64,000 bases of DNA, taken from the NCBI RefSeq assembly GCF_020010925.1, contig NZ_JAGJBZ010000001.1, forward strand, positions 3,823,001 to 3,887,000, in the 5' to 3' direction. The translations under genes were made by a program, and so were the position numbers. The notes under the pieces were generated by a model. The model was not told where the DNA came from. It ran no database searches and saw only the letters and a program-made list of their open reading frames with translations. Numbering within the stretch: the first letter of the stretch is position 1; every line of letters begins with the position of its first letter. Positions 48,781 to 57,814 of the stretch are shown in pieces. This DNA is from Streptomyces griseiscabiei (GTDB taxonomy: Bacteria > Actinomycetota > Actinomycetes > Streptomycetales > Streptomycetaceae).

Positions 48781-48788
48781 ACCCGCCT

Positions 48789-48808
48789 CAGGGGTAGAAC
48801 GACCCCTG
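48789..48808. terminator. Short bidirectional hairpin
   Basis: CAGGGGT (48789-48795), loop AGAACG, ACCCCTG (48802-48808), filling the 31-base gap between convergent genes. Confidence 0.55.
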
Positions 48809-48811
48809 GGG

Positions 48812-49273
48812 TCAGGCCCTTCCGAACAGGTACATCCCGACGATCTTTCCCTTGATCGCCACCCGTTGCCCCGACGACATCCACTTGTCCCGGGACTCCT
48901 CGCCGAGCTGGACGTAGAGGTACTGGGCGGTGTGCAGCCGCCAGCCCACGTCCTCGATCCGCGAGAGCAGGTCGCTGCGGGGAGCGGGCGGCGACCCGGG
49001 GTCGTCGGTCCCGAGCGCGGAGCGGACCGGGGCCGACCGGTGCAGGTCCAGTCCGGTGCCGCCGTACGGGTTCAGGCCTCCCGCCTCACGCTGGTCGATC
49101 TCGGTCTCGAACCAGCCGTCACCGCGTACGTACGCCTCGCGCGCCCGTTCGAGAATGGGCTGCCACAGGCTCTCGACGTACTCGTCCCACTGCCGGGCGG
49201 CCTTCGCCTCCCGGGCCTCCCCCTGGGCCACCAGCTCCGTCTGCCGGCTCTGCCACCGCTCCTGGAACCCCAT
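48812..49273 (-). CDS. Conserved hypothetical protein, 153 aa
   Basis: 153 aa soluble protein. The N-terminal ~50 residues form a charged helix (QERWQSRQTELVAQGEAREA); the middle contains EREAYVRGDGWFETEIDQ-like text around residues 45-65 and a Gly-rich GGLNPYGGTGLDLH segment; the end contains IEDVGWRLHTAQYLYVQLGE and RVAIKGKIVGMYLFGR. No signal peptide or membrane helix. I recognise no family. It lies downstream of glnA2 in the same direction but is separated by a strong hairpin (49328-49360). Confidence 0.7.
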   Translation of the reverse strand: MGFQERWQSRQTELVAQGEAREAKAARQWDEYVESLWQPILERAREAYVRGDGWFETEIDQREAGGLNPYGGTGLDLHRSAPVRSALGTDDPGSPPAPRSDLLSRIEDVGWRLHTAQYLYVQLGEESRDKWMSSGQRVAIKGKIVGMYLFGRA

Positions 49274-49327
49274 CGGTCCCCCTCATGCTCCGGGCGACGC
49301 CCCGGTCACCGTGATCCGGGGCCCACC

Positions 49328-49360
49328 GCGGGGCCGGCGGTCCATGACCACCGGCCCCGC
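49328..49360 (-). terminator. glnA2 terminator
   Basis: GCGGGGCCGGCGGT (49328-49341), 5-base loop, ACCACCGGCCCCGC (49347-49360), one mismatch, ~47 bases downstream of the glnA2 stop at 49407. Confidence 0.8.
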
Positions 49361-49406
49361 GGCGTGAAAACAGCGGTCCCCCCACCGGGACCCACAGCAC
49401 CGGGCC

Positions 49407-50768
49407 CTACAGCACCGGCAGGTTCTTCCGCAGCTCGAAGGCCGTGACCTCGGAGCGGTACTCCTCCCACTCCTGACGCTTGTTGCGCAGGAAGAAGTCG
49501 AAGACGTGTTCGCCGAGGGTTTCGGCGACCAGGTCGCTGCGTTCCATGAGGGTCAGGGCCTCGCCGAGGTTCTGGGGGAGCGGCTCGATGCCCATCGCGC
49601 GGCGCTCCGCGTCGGAGAGGGCCCAGACGTCGTCCTCGGCGCCCGGCGGCAGCTCGTAGCCCTCCTCGATGCCCTTGAGGCCGGCGGCCAGGAGCATGGC
49701 GTACGCCAGGTAGGGGTTGGCGCCGGAGTCCAGCGAGCGGACCTCGACGCGGGCCGAGCCGGTCTTGCCGGGCTTGTACATGGGGACGCGGACCAGGGCG
49801 GAGCGGTTGTTGTGGCCCCAGCAGATGTACGAGGGGGCCTCGCCGCCGGCGCCGGCTGTGCGCTCGGAGCCGCCCCAGATGCGCTTGTAGGAGTTGACCC
49901 ACTGGTTGGTCACGGCGGCGATCTCGGCCGCGTGCTTCAGCAGGCCCGCGATGAAGGAGCGGCCGACCTTGGAGAGCTGGTACTCCGCGCCGGACTCGTA
50001 GAACGCGTTCCGGTCGCCCTCGAAGAGGGAGAGGTGGGTGTGCATGCCCGAGCCCGGGTGCTCGGAGAACGGCTTCGGCATGAAGGTCGCCTGGACGCCC
50101 TGCTCCAGCGCCACCTGCTTCATGACCAGGCGGAACGTCATGATGTTGTCGGCCGTGGAGAGCGCGTCGGCGTAGCGGAGGTCGATCTCCTGCTGGCCCG
50201 GCGCGCCCTCGTGGTGGGAGAACTCGACCGAGATGCCCATGGACTCCAGCATGGTGATCGCCTGGCGGCGGAAGTCCATGCCCACGTTCTGGGGGGTGTG
50301 GTCGAAGTAGCCCGAGTTGTCGGCCGGGGTCGGACGGGAGCCGTCCGTCGGCTTGTCCTTCAGCAGGAAGAACTCGATCTCGGGGTGGGTGTAGAAGGTG
50401 AAGCCCAGGTCGGAGGCCTTGGCCAGGGCCCGCTTCAACACATACCGCGGGTCCGCGAAGGACGGGGAGCCGTCCGGCATGAGGATGTCGCAGAACATCC
50501 GGGCGGTGCCGGGGGCCTCCGCGCGCCACGGCAGGACCTGGAAGGTCGACGGGTCCGGCTTGGCGATCATGTCGGATTCGTACACCCGGGCGAAGCCCTC
50601 GATGGCCGAGCCGTCGAAGCCGATGCCCTCGTCAAACGCCTGTTCCAGCTCGGCGGGGGCCACGGCGACGGACTTCAGGAAGCCCAGCACGTCCGTGAAC
50701 CACAGGCGTACGAAACGGATGTCGCGCTCCTCCAAGGTACGGAGCACGAACTCCTGCTGCTTGTCCAT
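49407..50768 (-). CDS. glnA2: Glutamine synthetase-like protein of the GlnA2 type
   Basis: 453 aa, GSI-alpha-like. It begins MDKQQEFVLRTLEERDIRFV and has FDGSAIEGF, FYTHPEIEFFLL, HHEGAPGQQEIDLRYADALS, GSGMHTHLSLFEGDRNAFY, the NNRSALVRVP segment and ANPYLAYAMLLAAGLKGIEE. At the position of the adenylylation Tyr of GlnA (KDLYEL) it reads DDVWALSD, so GlnE should not control it. The S. coelicolor GlnA2 has been reported to ligate glutamate to polyamines in place of making glutamine; by similarity this is the likely role here, linking to polyamine breakdown and not ammonium assimilation. The ATG follows GCGGAAG. Confidence 0.92.
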   Translation of the reverse strand: MDKQQEFVLRTLEERDIRFVRLWFTDVLGFLKSVAVAPAELEQAFDEGIGFDGSAIEGFARVYESDMIAKPDPSTFQVLPWRAEAPGTARMFCDILMPDGSPSFADPRYVLKRALAKASDLGFTFYTHPEIEFFLLKDKPTDGSRPTPADNSGYFDHTPQNVGMDFRRQAITMLESMGISVEFSHHEGAPGQQEIDLRYADALSTADNIMTFRLVMKQVALEQGVQATFMPKPFSEHPGSGMHTHLSLFEGDRNAFYESGAEYQLSKVGRSFIAGLLKHAAEIAAVTNQWVNSYKRIWGGSERTAGAGGEAPSYICWGHNNRSALVRVPMYKPGKTGSARVEVRSLDSGANPYLAYAMLLAAGLKGIEEGYELPPGAEDDVWALSDAERRAMGIEPLPQNLGEALTLMERSDLVAETLGEHVFDFFLRNKRQEWEEYRSEVTAFELRKNLPVL

Positions 50769-51231
50769 CTTCCGCTTCCACCCATTCCTTGCTGGTCAGG
50801 CCGCCTTGCTCCCGAGCCACGGGAGGCGGTCGGGCACCTGAGCATCCCACCACAACACCATTTCACGCGCGTTGCGCACCTTGATCGACAGAGCGACCTC
50901 CGGTCGAACGCCCGGCGTACACGAGGTGTACGTCCCGCTCCGCGGGAGTACCTCGCGCTCGGCCGCTCAACCGCTCTGCCGCCCATATTGCCTGCTCGCG
51001 CCGACATCCGTAACGCCCGTGTCGTTCCGTGGGCGGACCGCGGGGCCGGCGAGGCAGCATGGGAGGCGGGATCCCTCGTTTACGAGAGGGAGCGGATCAA
51101 ATTACGATCAGTCGATCCGACCGCTTCACCCGTCTCACCAGACCCACCTGACCAGACCCACGGTCAGGCCCACGGCTAGACCCGTCTGACTGTCCGACCA
51201 TCCGATCCATCCCCCACTAAGGACACACCCC
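50769..51231. other. 463-base divergent intergenic region
   Basis: No gene is supported; short ORFs here have no ribosome site or family character. Contents: a single GlnR-like half-site on the minus strand, GCAAC-n6-GAAAT (50860-50875); a palindrome CTCGT-TT-ACGAG-like sequence at 51075-51086; and degenerate CAGACCCAC repeats at 51140-51175. Confidence 0.5.
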
Positions 51232-51897
51232 ATGGCCGCCAAGACCAACAGCAGCGCGGAGCGCAAGGCGCGCATCGAGGCGATGCGTCGCGCCGAGCGT
51301 TCTCGTGAGCGCCGGAACCGGATCCTCATGACCGGCGCCAGCGTGCTGACGGTCGCCGGCCTCGTCGTGGGCGGGACGGTCCTGATCCGCTCGCAGGCCG
51401 ACGACAACGGCAGCGACAGCGTGGCCAGTGACTCCAAGTCCTCGGGCAAGTGGAAGACCGGGTCGGACGGCGTCAAGACCTGGAGCACCAAGCTCACCCA
51501 GAACCATGTCACCAAGAGCGTGAAGTACCCGATGGAGCCCCCGGTGGGCGGTGACCACAACCCGGTCTGGCAGAACTGCAACGGCGACGTCTACGACGAG
51601 GCGATCAAGAACGAGAACGCCGTGCACTCCCTGGAGCACGGCGCGGTCTGGGTGACGTACAACAGCAAGGCCTCCGAGGCCGACGTCAAGGCGCTCGCGG
51701 AGAAGGTCAAGAAGACCCCGTACACCCTGATGAGCCCGGTCGACGACCAGAAGGACCCGATCATGCTCAGCGCGTGGGGGGCCCAGCGCACGGTGACGAG
51801 CGCCACCGACCCGAACCTGGACAAGTTCTTCGAGACGTACGTCCAGGGCAAGCAGACCCCCGAGCCGGGTGCCGCCTGCACCAACGGCGTCTCCTGA
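51232..51897 (+). CDS. Membrane-anchored DUF3105 protein
   Basis: 221 aa. A cytoplasmic charged N-terminus with repeated Arg/Glu (AERKARIEAMRRAERSRERR) precedes one membrane helix (ILMTGASVLTVAGLVVGGTV, about residues 32-50) and a Ser/Asp-rich linker. The exported DUF3105 domain contains YPMEPPVGGDHNPVWQNC, YDEAIKNENAVHSLEHGAVW and a terminal cysteine in PGAACTNG. DUF3105 and DUF305 genes commonly pair in actinobacteria; a copper or extracytoplasmic redox role has been suggested but is not proven. It is followed after 28 bases by a DUF305 gene, so an operon is likely. Confidence 0.9.
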   Translation: MAAKTNSSAERKARIEAMRRAERSRERRNRILMTGASVLTVAGLVVGGTVLIRSQADDNGSDSVASDSKSSGKWKTGSDGVKTWSTKLTQNHVTKSVKYPMEPPVGGDHNPVWQNCNGDVYDEAIKNENAVHSLEHGAVWVTYNSKASEADVKALAEKVKKTPYTLMSPVDDQKDPIMLSAWGAQRTVTSATDPNLDKFFETYVQGKQTPEPGAACTNGVS

Positions 51898-51925
51898 CGA
51901 CGGCGGCACTGGCACAGTGGGAAGC

Positions 51926-52546
51926 ATGAAGCACATCGGTTGGATCGCCTCCGGGGCCGCGGCGGTACTCGTCGCGGCCGGGGCGATCACGTACGCGGTC
52001 GCCGACGGCGACGAGTCCGGGCTGAAGGCCCCCGCCGCCGACTCCGCCGACGCGGGGTTCGCCCGGGACATGGCCGTCCATCACCAGCAGGCCGTTGAGA
52101 TGTCGTACATCGTGCGGGACCGCACGGACGACGAGGAGGTCCGGCGGCTCGCGTACGACATCGCGCAGACGCAGGCCAACCAGCGCGGCATGATGATCGG
52201 CTGGCTGGATCTGTGGGGTCTGCCGAAGGTGTCCTCGCAGAAGCCGATGGCCTGGATGGGCATGGAGGGGATGGCGTCCGGCGAGGACGGGGCGCTGATG
52301 CCGGGCATGGCCACCAACGCCGAGATGGAGAAGCTCGGCAAGCTCAACGGCAAGCAGGCCGAGATCTTCTTCCTCCAGTTGATGACCGACCACCACCAGG
52401 GCGGCATCCACATGGCGCAGGGCTGTGTCTCCAAGTGCACGGTCGGTGTGGAGAAGAAGCTCGCCCAGGGCATGGTGAACGCCCAGGAGTCCGAGATCTC
52501 CCTGATGACGGGGATGCTCAAGGAGCGGGGCGCCGCGCCGCGGTGA
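51926..52546 (+). CDS. Exported DUF305 protein (Met/His-rich)
   Basis: 206 aa from ATG 51926, with GGGAAG close upstream. N-terminal signal or anchor (WIASGAAAVLVAAGAITYAV), then two DUF305 signature helices: FARDMAVHHQQAVEMSYIV and LMTDHHQGGIHMAQGCV, with a Met-rich middle (MGMEGMAS, LMPGMATNAEM). The paired HH motifs and Met clusters are those of ferritin-like DUF305 proteins thought to bind copper or other metal ions. Two cysteines in CVSKC lie close to the second motif. Coupled to the DUF3105 gene. Confidence 0.9.
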   Translation: MKHIGWIASGAAAVLVAAGAITYAVADGDESGLKAPAADSADAGFARDMAVHHQQAVEMSYIVRDRTDDEEVRRLAYDIAQTQANQRGMMIGWLDLWGLPKVSSQKPMAWMGMEGMASGEDGALMPGMATNAEMEKLGKLNGKQAEIFFLQLMTDHHQGGIHMAQGCVSKCTVGVEKKLAQGMVNAQESEISLMTGMLKERGAAPR

Positions 52547-52702
52547 CCCGGTAATTCCGGTACGCGCACGGCTCTTTGGGGCTTCCATACGCTTCCATAC
52601 GTGCGCTTGGGCGGTTCTTGGTCCAGCCGTGTCCGCGCCCATTCCCTGGCATGAACGGTTCATCGCGAGAGTTGCGGCAACCGCATTCCAGGGAGTTCAT
52701 CC

Positions 52703-54655
52703 ATGCGAACCAAGAGGTACGGGCGTGCCGCGCTGCTCGCCGCCGGTGTGCTCGTGCTCGGCATCCCCGCCGCACACGCCTCCACCGCCTCGGCCGACCC
52801 CGGCCGGGACACACTGCAGGGCACCAGACCCGCGTGGGCCACGGCCCGGGCCGACGCGGGGGCCACCGCCGACAGTTCCAAGGTCTCCGCGCGCGTCTAT
52901 CTGGCGGGCCGGGACGCGGCGGGGCTCGCGGCGTACGCCAGGGCCGTGTCCGACCCGGCGTCGAAGTCCTACGGGAAGTTCCTGAGCGCCGCCGGGACCC
53001 AGGCGCGCTTCGGGGCGAGCGCGGCGCAGGTCACGGCCGTGCAGAAGTGGCTGACGGGCGCCGGGCTGACCGTCACCGGCACGAACCGGCGCTATATAGC
53101 GGTGACCGGTGAAGTCGCCGACGCCGAGCGGGCGTTCGGCGCCCAGCTGCACAACTACCGCAAGGGCGGGCACACGTACCGCGCCCCGGCGAAGACGGCC
53201 TCCGCGCCCGCCGGTCTCAACGGGGCCGTGCTGACCGTGACCGGCCTGGACACGGCACCCCACCGGGCCACCCACGACGATCGACTCCCGCCGCCGGACA
53301 CGGTGTTCCGCAACGCCGGGCCCTTCTCGTCGTACTACGGCTCGAACAGCGCGAGCGCGCTGCCCGACGCGTACGGCACGAAGATCCCGTACGCCGTGAA
53401 GGGGTACACGGGCAAACAGCTGCGGGCGGCGTACGGGGCCGGGAGCCGGACGGGCAAGGGGGTGCGGGTCGCCATCACGGACGCGTACGCCTCGCCGACG
53501 ATCGCCTCCGACGCGGCCACGTACGCGCGGGGGCACGGTGACGCGGCCTACCGGAGCGGGCAGTTGAGGCAGGTGCTGCCGAAGCGGTACACGGCGACGG
53601 AGGAGTGCTCGGCGGCCGGCTGGTACGGCGAGGAGACGCTCGACGTGGAGGCCGTGCACGCGGTCGCGCCGGCCGCGGACATCACCTATGTCGGGGGCGC
53701 GTCCTGCCACGACGACGATCTGCTCGATGCGCTCGGGACGGTCGTCGACCGGCATCTCGCCGACATCGTCTCCAACTCCTGGGGCGACATCGAGGCCAAC
53801 CAGACCCCGGACCTGGCCGCCGCCTACGACCAGGTGTTCCAGCTGGGCGCGGTCGAGGGCATCGGCTTCTACTTCTCCTCCGGTGACGACGGCGACGAGG
53901 TCGCCAACACCGGGACCAAGCAGGTGGACACCCCGGCCAACTCGGCGTGGGTGACGGCGGTCGGCGGTACGTCGCTGGCGGTCGGCAGGGGCGACTCGTA
54001 CCTGTGGGAGACCGGCTGGGGCACGCTGAAGGCCAACCTGGCGGCCGACGGCACCGGTTGGACGGACTTCCCCGGCGCGTTCACCTCCGGCGCGGGCGGC
54101 GGGACCAGCCGGACCGTGCCGCAGCCCTTCTACCAGCGCGGGCTCGTCCCGAAGGCCCTCGCCACGGCCAACGGGGGCGCGCCGATGCGTACGGTCCCGG
54201 ACATCTCGGCGATCGCCGACCCGAACACCGGGTTCCTGATCGGGCAGACACAGACCCTGCCCGAGGGCGGGCAGGCGTACGGCGAGTACCGGATCGGCGG
54301 CACCTCGCTGGCCGCGCCGGTGATCGCGGGCGTGCAGGCGCTGGCGCAGGAGGCGCACGGCGGGCGCCCGCTGGGGTTCGCCAACCCGGCGATCTACGCC
54401 CGGTACGCGGCCTCGTCGTACGGGACGCCCCACGGCGCGAAGGTGTTCCACGACGTCACCGACCGCCCCACGGCCGCCGCCGGGCTCGCGGTGGCCCGGG
54501 TGGACTTCGTCAACGGCTACGACTCCGGTGACGGGCTCGCCACCTCCGTACGCACCCTGGGCGCCGACAGCTCGCTGCACGCGGTGCGCGGGTACGACGA
54601 CGTGACCGGGGTGGGCTCGCCCGCGAAGGGCTACGTGGAGTCGTACCGCCGGTAG
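52703..54655 (+). CDS. Secreted S53-family (sedolisin) protease
   Basis: 650 aa. Signal peptide MRTKRYGRAALLAAGVLVLG with cleavage near SAD at residue 32. Pro-domain (about 33-200) contains YLAGRDAAGLAAYARAVSDP and SKSYGKFLSA, which marks Pro-kumamolisin. The catalytic domain has Glu310 and Asp314 in EETLDVEAVH, the oxyanion region SNSWGDIE and SSGDDGDE, and the nucleophile Ser535 in IGGTSLAAPV. A calcium site is suggested by FHDVTD near the end. Sedolisins are acid-active endopeptidases, activated by removal of the pro-domain. Monocistronic, followed by a terminator. Confidence 0.92.
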   Translation: MRTKRYGRAALLAAGVLVLGIPAAHASTASADPGRDTLQGTRPAWATARADAGATADSSKVSARVYLAGRDAAGLAAYARAVSDPASKSYGKFLSAAGTQARFGASAAQVTAVQKWLTGAGLTVTGTNRRYIAVTGEVADAERAFGAQLHNYRKGGHTYRAPAKTASAPAGLNGAVLTVTGLDTAPHRATHDDRLPPPDTVFRNAGPFSSYYGSNSASALPDAYGTKIPYAVKGYTGKQLRAAYGAGSRTGKGVRVAITDAYASPTIASDAATYARGHGDAAYRSGQLRQVLPKRYTATEECSAAGWYGEETLDVEAVHAVAPAADITYVGGASCHDDDLLDALGTVVDRHLADIVSNSWGDIEANQTPDLAAAYDQVFQLGAVEGIGFYFSSGDDGDEVANTGTKQVDTPANSAWVTAVGGTSLAVGRGDSYLWETGWGTLKANLAADGTGWTDFPGAFTSGAGGGTSRTVPQPFYQRGLVPKALATANGGAPMRTVPDISAIADPNTGFLIGQTQTLPEGGQAYGEYRIGGTSLAAPVIAGVQALAQEAHGGRPLGFANPAIYARYAASSYGTPHGAKVFHDVTDRPTAAAGLAVARVDFVNGYDSGDGLATSVRTLGADSSLHAVRGYDDVTGVGSPAKGYVESYRR

Positions 54656-54666
54656 GGAGCGGGCGA

Positions 54667-54706
54667 GGGGTGTGGGGCGCCGCGAACGTGGGGCGCCCCA
54701 CACCCC
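54667..54706 (+). terminator. Terminator between the protease gene and nadE
   Basis: GGGGTGTGGGGCGCC (54667-54681) and GGCGCCCCACACCCC (54692-54706), perfect 15-bp stem, 10-base loop, 12 bases after the protease stop. Confidence 0.85.
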
Positions 54707-54738
54707 ATTGCGTCGCTCTGACGATTACACTGGACGAC

Positions 54739-56493
54739 GTGCCTCAACTTCGTCTCGCCTTGAATCAGATCGACTCGACGGTCGGCGACATCGCCGCGAA
54801 CGCCGAGGCGGTGGTCCGCTGGACCCGGCACTCCGCCGAGCAGGGGGCGCATCTCGTGGCGTTCCCCGAGATGGTGCTGACCGGGTACCCCGTCGAGGAC
54901 CTGGCCCTGCGCGGGTCCTTCGTGGAGGCCTCGCGCGCCGCGCTGAGGTCGCTGGCCGCGCGGCTCGCCGAGGAGGGCTTCGGGGAGCTGCCGGTGATCG
55001 TCGGCTACCTCGACCGCTCCACGTCCGCCTCGCCGAGGTTCGGCCAGCCGGCGGGCGCCCCGCGCAACGCCGGGGCGGTGCTGCACCGGGGCGATGTGGC
55101 GCTCACCTACGCCAAGCACCACCTCCCCAACTACGGCGTGTTCGACGAGTTCCGCTACTTCGTACCGGGCGACACCATGCCGGTCGTCCGGCTGCACGGC
55201 GTCGACATCGCCCTCGCCATCTGCGAGGACCTCTGGCAGGACGGCGGCCGGGTCCCGGCCGCCCGGTCCGCCGGGGCCGGGCTGCTGCTCTCCATCAACG
55301 CCTCGCCGTACGAGCGCGACAAGGACGACACCCGGCTGGAGCTGGTCCGCAAGCGCGCCCAGGAGGCGGGCTGCACGACCGCGTATCTGGCGATGATCGG
55401 CGGCCAGGACGAGCTGGTCTTCGACGGCGACTCGATCGTGGTCGACCGGGACGGCGAAGTGGTCGCGCGGGCGCCGCAGTTCGCGGAGGGCTGTGTGGTC
55501 CTCGACCTGGACCTGCCCGCGGCAGCCGCCGACCCCGTGACCGGTGTCGTCGACGACGGTCTGCGCGTCGACCGGCTCGTGATCTCCGAGGAGCCGCTGC
55601 CCGCGTACGAGCCGGAGCTGGCCGGCGGGTACGCGGAGCGCCTCGACGACGACGAGGAGGTGTACTCCGCGCTGGTGGTGGGCCTGCGGGCGTACGCGGC
55701 GAAGAACGGCTTCTCGTCCGTCCTGATCGGGCTCTCCGGCGGTATCGACTCGGCGCTGGTCGCGGCGCTCGCGTGCGACGCGCTGGGCGCGCAAAACGTG
55801 TACGGCGTGTCCATGCCGTCGAAGTACTCCTCGGACCACTCCAAGGGCGACGCGGCGGAGCTGGCGCGCCGCACGGGCCTCAACTTCCGTACGGTCCCGA
55901 TCGCCCCGATGTTCGACGCGTACATGTCGTCGACCGAGCTGACCGGCCTGGCCGAGGAGAACCTCCAGTCGCGGCTGCGCGGCACGCTGCTGATGGCGAT
56001 CTCCAACCAGGAGGGCCACATCGTGCTGGCCCCCGGCAACAAGTCGGAGCTGGCGGTGGGGTACTCGACGCTGTACGGCGACTCGGTGGGCGCGTACGGC
56101 CCCATCAAGGACGTGTACAAGACGTCGGTCTTCCGCCTCGCCGAGTGGCGCAACCGGGCGGCGGCGGAGCGGGGCCAGACCCCGCCGATCCCGGAGAACT
56201 CGATCACCAAGCCGCCGAGCGCGGAACTGCGCCCCGGTCAGGTGGACACGGACTCCCTGCCGGACTACCCGGTCCTGGACGCGATCCTGGAGCTGTACGT
56301 CGACCGCGACCAGGGCGCCGACGCGATCGTGGCCGCCGGGTTCGACCGCGACCTCGTCGTCAAGACGCTGCGCATGGTCGACACCGCCGAGTACAAGCGG
56401 CGCCAGTACCCGCCGGGCACGAAGATCTCCCCGAAGGGCTTCGGCAAGGACCGCCGCCTGCCGATCACGAATCGGTGGCGGGAGCGGGCGTAG
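54739..56493 (+). CDS. nadE: Glutamine-dependent NAD+ synthetase
   Basis: 584 aa from GTG 54739; TACACT at 54726-54731 lies at -10 distance, so the message may be leaderless, and there is no ribosome site. The N-terminal glutaminase (nitrilase-like) domain has Glu44 in FPEMVLTGYP, Lys126 in YAKHHLPNYGVFDE and Cys162 in AICEDLW. The C-terminal synthetase has the P-loop GLSGGIDSALVAAL (about 332-345), KYSSDHSKGDAAELARR, NKSELAVGYSTLYGD and SPKGFGKDRRLPITN. It amidates nicotinate adenine dinucleotide using glutamine-derived ammonia and ATP. It ends 29 bases into the convergent MFS gene. Confidence 0.95.
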   Translation: MPQLRLALNQIDSTVGDIAANAEAVVRWTRHSAEQGAHLVAFPEMVLTGYPVEDLALRGSFVEASRAALRSLAARLAEEGFGELPVIVGYLDRSTSASPRFGQPAGAPRNAGAVLHRGDVALTYAKHHLPNYGVFDEFRYFVPGDTMPVVRLHGVDIALAICEDLWQDGGRVPAARSAGAGLLLSINASPYERDKDDTRLELVRKRAQEAGCTTAYLAMIGGQDELVFDGDSIVVDRDGEVVARAPQFAEGCVVLDLDLPAAAADPVTGVVDDGLRVDRLVISEEPLPAYEPELAGGYAERLDDDEEVYSALVVGLRAYAAKNGFSSVLIGLSGGIDSALVAALACDALGAQNVYGVSMPSKYSSDHSKGDAAELARRTGLNFRTVPIAPMFDAYMSSTELTGLAEENLQSRLRGTLLMAISNQEGHIVLAPGNKSELAVGYSTLYGDSVGAYGPIKDVYKTSVFRLAEWRNRAAAERGQTPPIPENSITKPPSAELRPGQVDTDSLPDYPVLDAILELYVDRDQGADAIVAAGFDRDLVVKTLRMVDTAEYKRRQYPPGTKISPKGFGKDRRLPITNRWRERA

Positions 56494-57814
56494 CGGGCGA
56501 GGGCGTAACGGGCGCGGCGGGGGCGGGCACCGCCGGGTCCGGTCCGGGGGCGGCCGGCCCCGTCGGTGACGGTGTGCGGTAGGCGCGCAGGGCGGGGTTG
56601 GCCGCGGCCACGGCGGCGATCGCCAGGGTCGCGGTCAGGCCGCCGGTGACCAGCGCGACGGGGGCGGAGGTGACCGACGCCAGCAACCCGCCGCGGAAGT
56701 TGCCGAGTTCGGGACCGGCGACACCGATGACGTGCTCCACGGAGGAGACGCGGCCCCGGTACGCGTCCGGGGTCTCCAGCTGGACCAGGGCGCCCCGGGT
56801 GATCACGGACACGGTGTCGGCGGCGCCGGCCACGGCGAGACAGCCGAGGGCGAGCCAGAGCGGTCCGGCCAGGCCGAAGCCGGCCAGTGCCAGGCCCCAG
56901 ACACCGGCCGCCGTCAGCTGGACCAGGCCGCCCCGGCGCCACCGTGTCACCGTGCCGGAGAGCAGTCCGGCGGTGATCCCGCCGACCGCGACGGCGGACA
57001 GGAACAGCCCGAGGGTCCGTGGATCGCCGTCGAAGCGGACCTCGTTGACCAGCGGGAAGAGCGCGACGGGCATGGCGAGCAGCGTCGCGGACAGGTCGGT
57101 GGCCAGCGCGCCCCACAGCGTCGGGCGGCGCAGGACGATCCCCCGGACACCACGCTGCGCCGAGCGCTCGCGGCCCGCCGTCGCGGTAGGGCCCGCCGTT
57201 TCGTTGCCCTCGGGCCTCATGGCCGGCAGGCGGAGCACCGAGAGCACCGAGACCGCCACGGCGAGGGCCTGGGCGGCATAGGCGGCCGGGAAGCCCCAGC
57301 GGGCGATGACGAGACCGGCCAGCGCGGGGCCGGTGAGCATCGCCGCCTGGAAGGAGACATTGGCGAGGGCGAGTCCGGCCGCGACCTGGTCGGGGGGCAG
57401 CAGCCGGGCCGGGAAGGTGCGCCGGGCGGGGGCGCCGAGCGCGCCGCAGGCGGTCGCCGTGGCGACCAGGGCGAGCAGGAGCCATAGGTTCCGGTTGCCC
57501 GCCACGGCCTGGACGCACAGTCCGGCGGCGGCCAGGAGCTGCCCGGCGGTGGCGGCCCGCACCAGTGCCCGGCGGTCGACGGTGTCGGCCAGGGTGCCGC
57601 CGAGCAGCCCGAACAGCACCATGGGCAGCCCGGTGGCCAGCCCGATCACGCCGGTCCCCACCGGGCTGCCGGTCAGGTCCCAGACCTGGGCGAGCACCGC
57701 CACCATGGCCATCTGCCCGCCCAGTTGGGAGGCGGAGGAGCCGATCCACAGGGCGCGGAACGGCCGGCTGTCGCGCAGCGGACGGATGTCGAGGAACCGG
57801 TTCCACCGGCTCAT
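56465..57814 (-). CDS. MFS transporter, co-transcribed with the MarR regulator
   Basis: 449 aa with about 12 membrane helices; it begins MSRWNRFLDIRPLRDSRPFR, a common start for this MFS subgroup, with WIGSSASQLGGQMAMVAVLA and GLLGGTLADTVDRRALVRA (motif A variant). The C-terminal ~35 residues are Pro/Ala-rich and cytoplasmic. ATG 57814 overlaps the upstream MarR stop as ATGA, so translation is coupled, and drug export under MarR control is likely. The 3' end overlaps the convergent nadE gene by 29 bases. Confidence 0.9.
   Translation of the reverse strand: MSRWNRFLDIRPLRDSRPFRALWIGSSASQLGGQMAMVAVLAQVWDLTGSPVGTGVIGLATGLPMVLFGLLGGTLADTVDRRALVRAATAGQLLAAAGLCVQAVAGNRNLWLLLALVATATACGALGAPARRTFPARLLPPDQVAAGLALANVSFQAAMLTGPALAGLVIARWGFPAAYAAQALAVAVSVLSVLRLPAMRPEGNETAGPTATAGRERSAQRGVRGIVLRRPTLWGALATDLSATLLAMPVALFPLVNEVRFDGDPRTLGLFLSAVAVGGITAGLLSGTVTRWRRGGLVQLTAAGVWGLALAGFGLAGPLWLALGCLAVAGAADTVSVITRGALVQLETPDAYRGRVSSVEHVIGVAGPELGNFRGGLLASVTSAPVALVTGGLTATLAIAAVAAANPALRAYRTPSPTGPAAPGPDPAVPAPAAPVTPSPATPAPATDS

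Noticed and set aside
50872..51189. 105-codon ORF in the glnA2/DUF3105 intergenic region
   Set aside because: No ribosome site, Thr/Pro/Arg-rich low complexity and no family; treated as non-coding.
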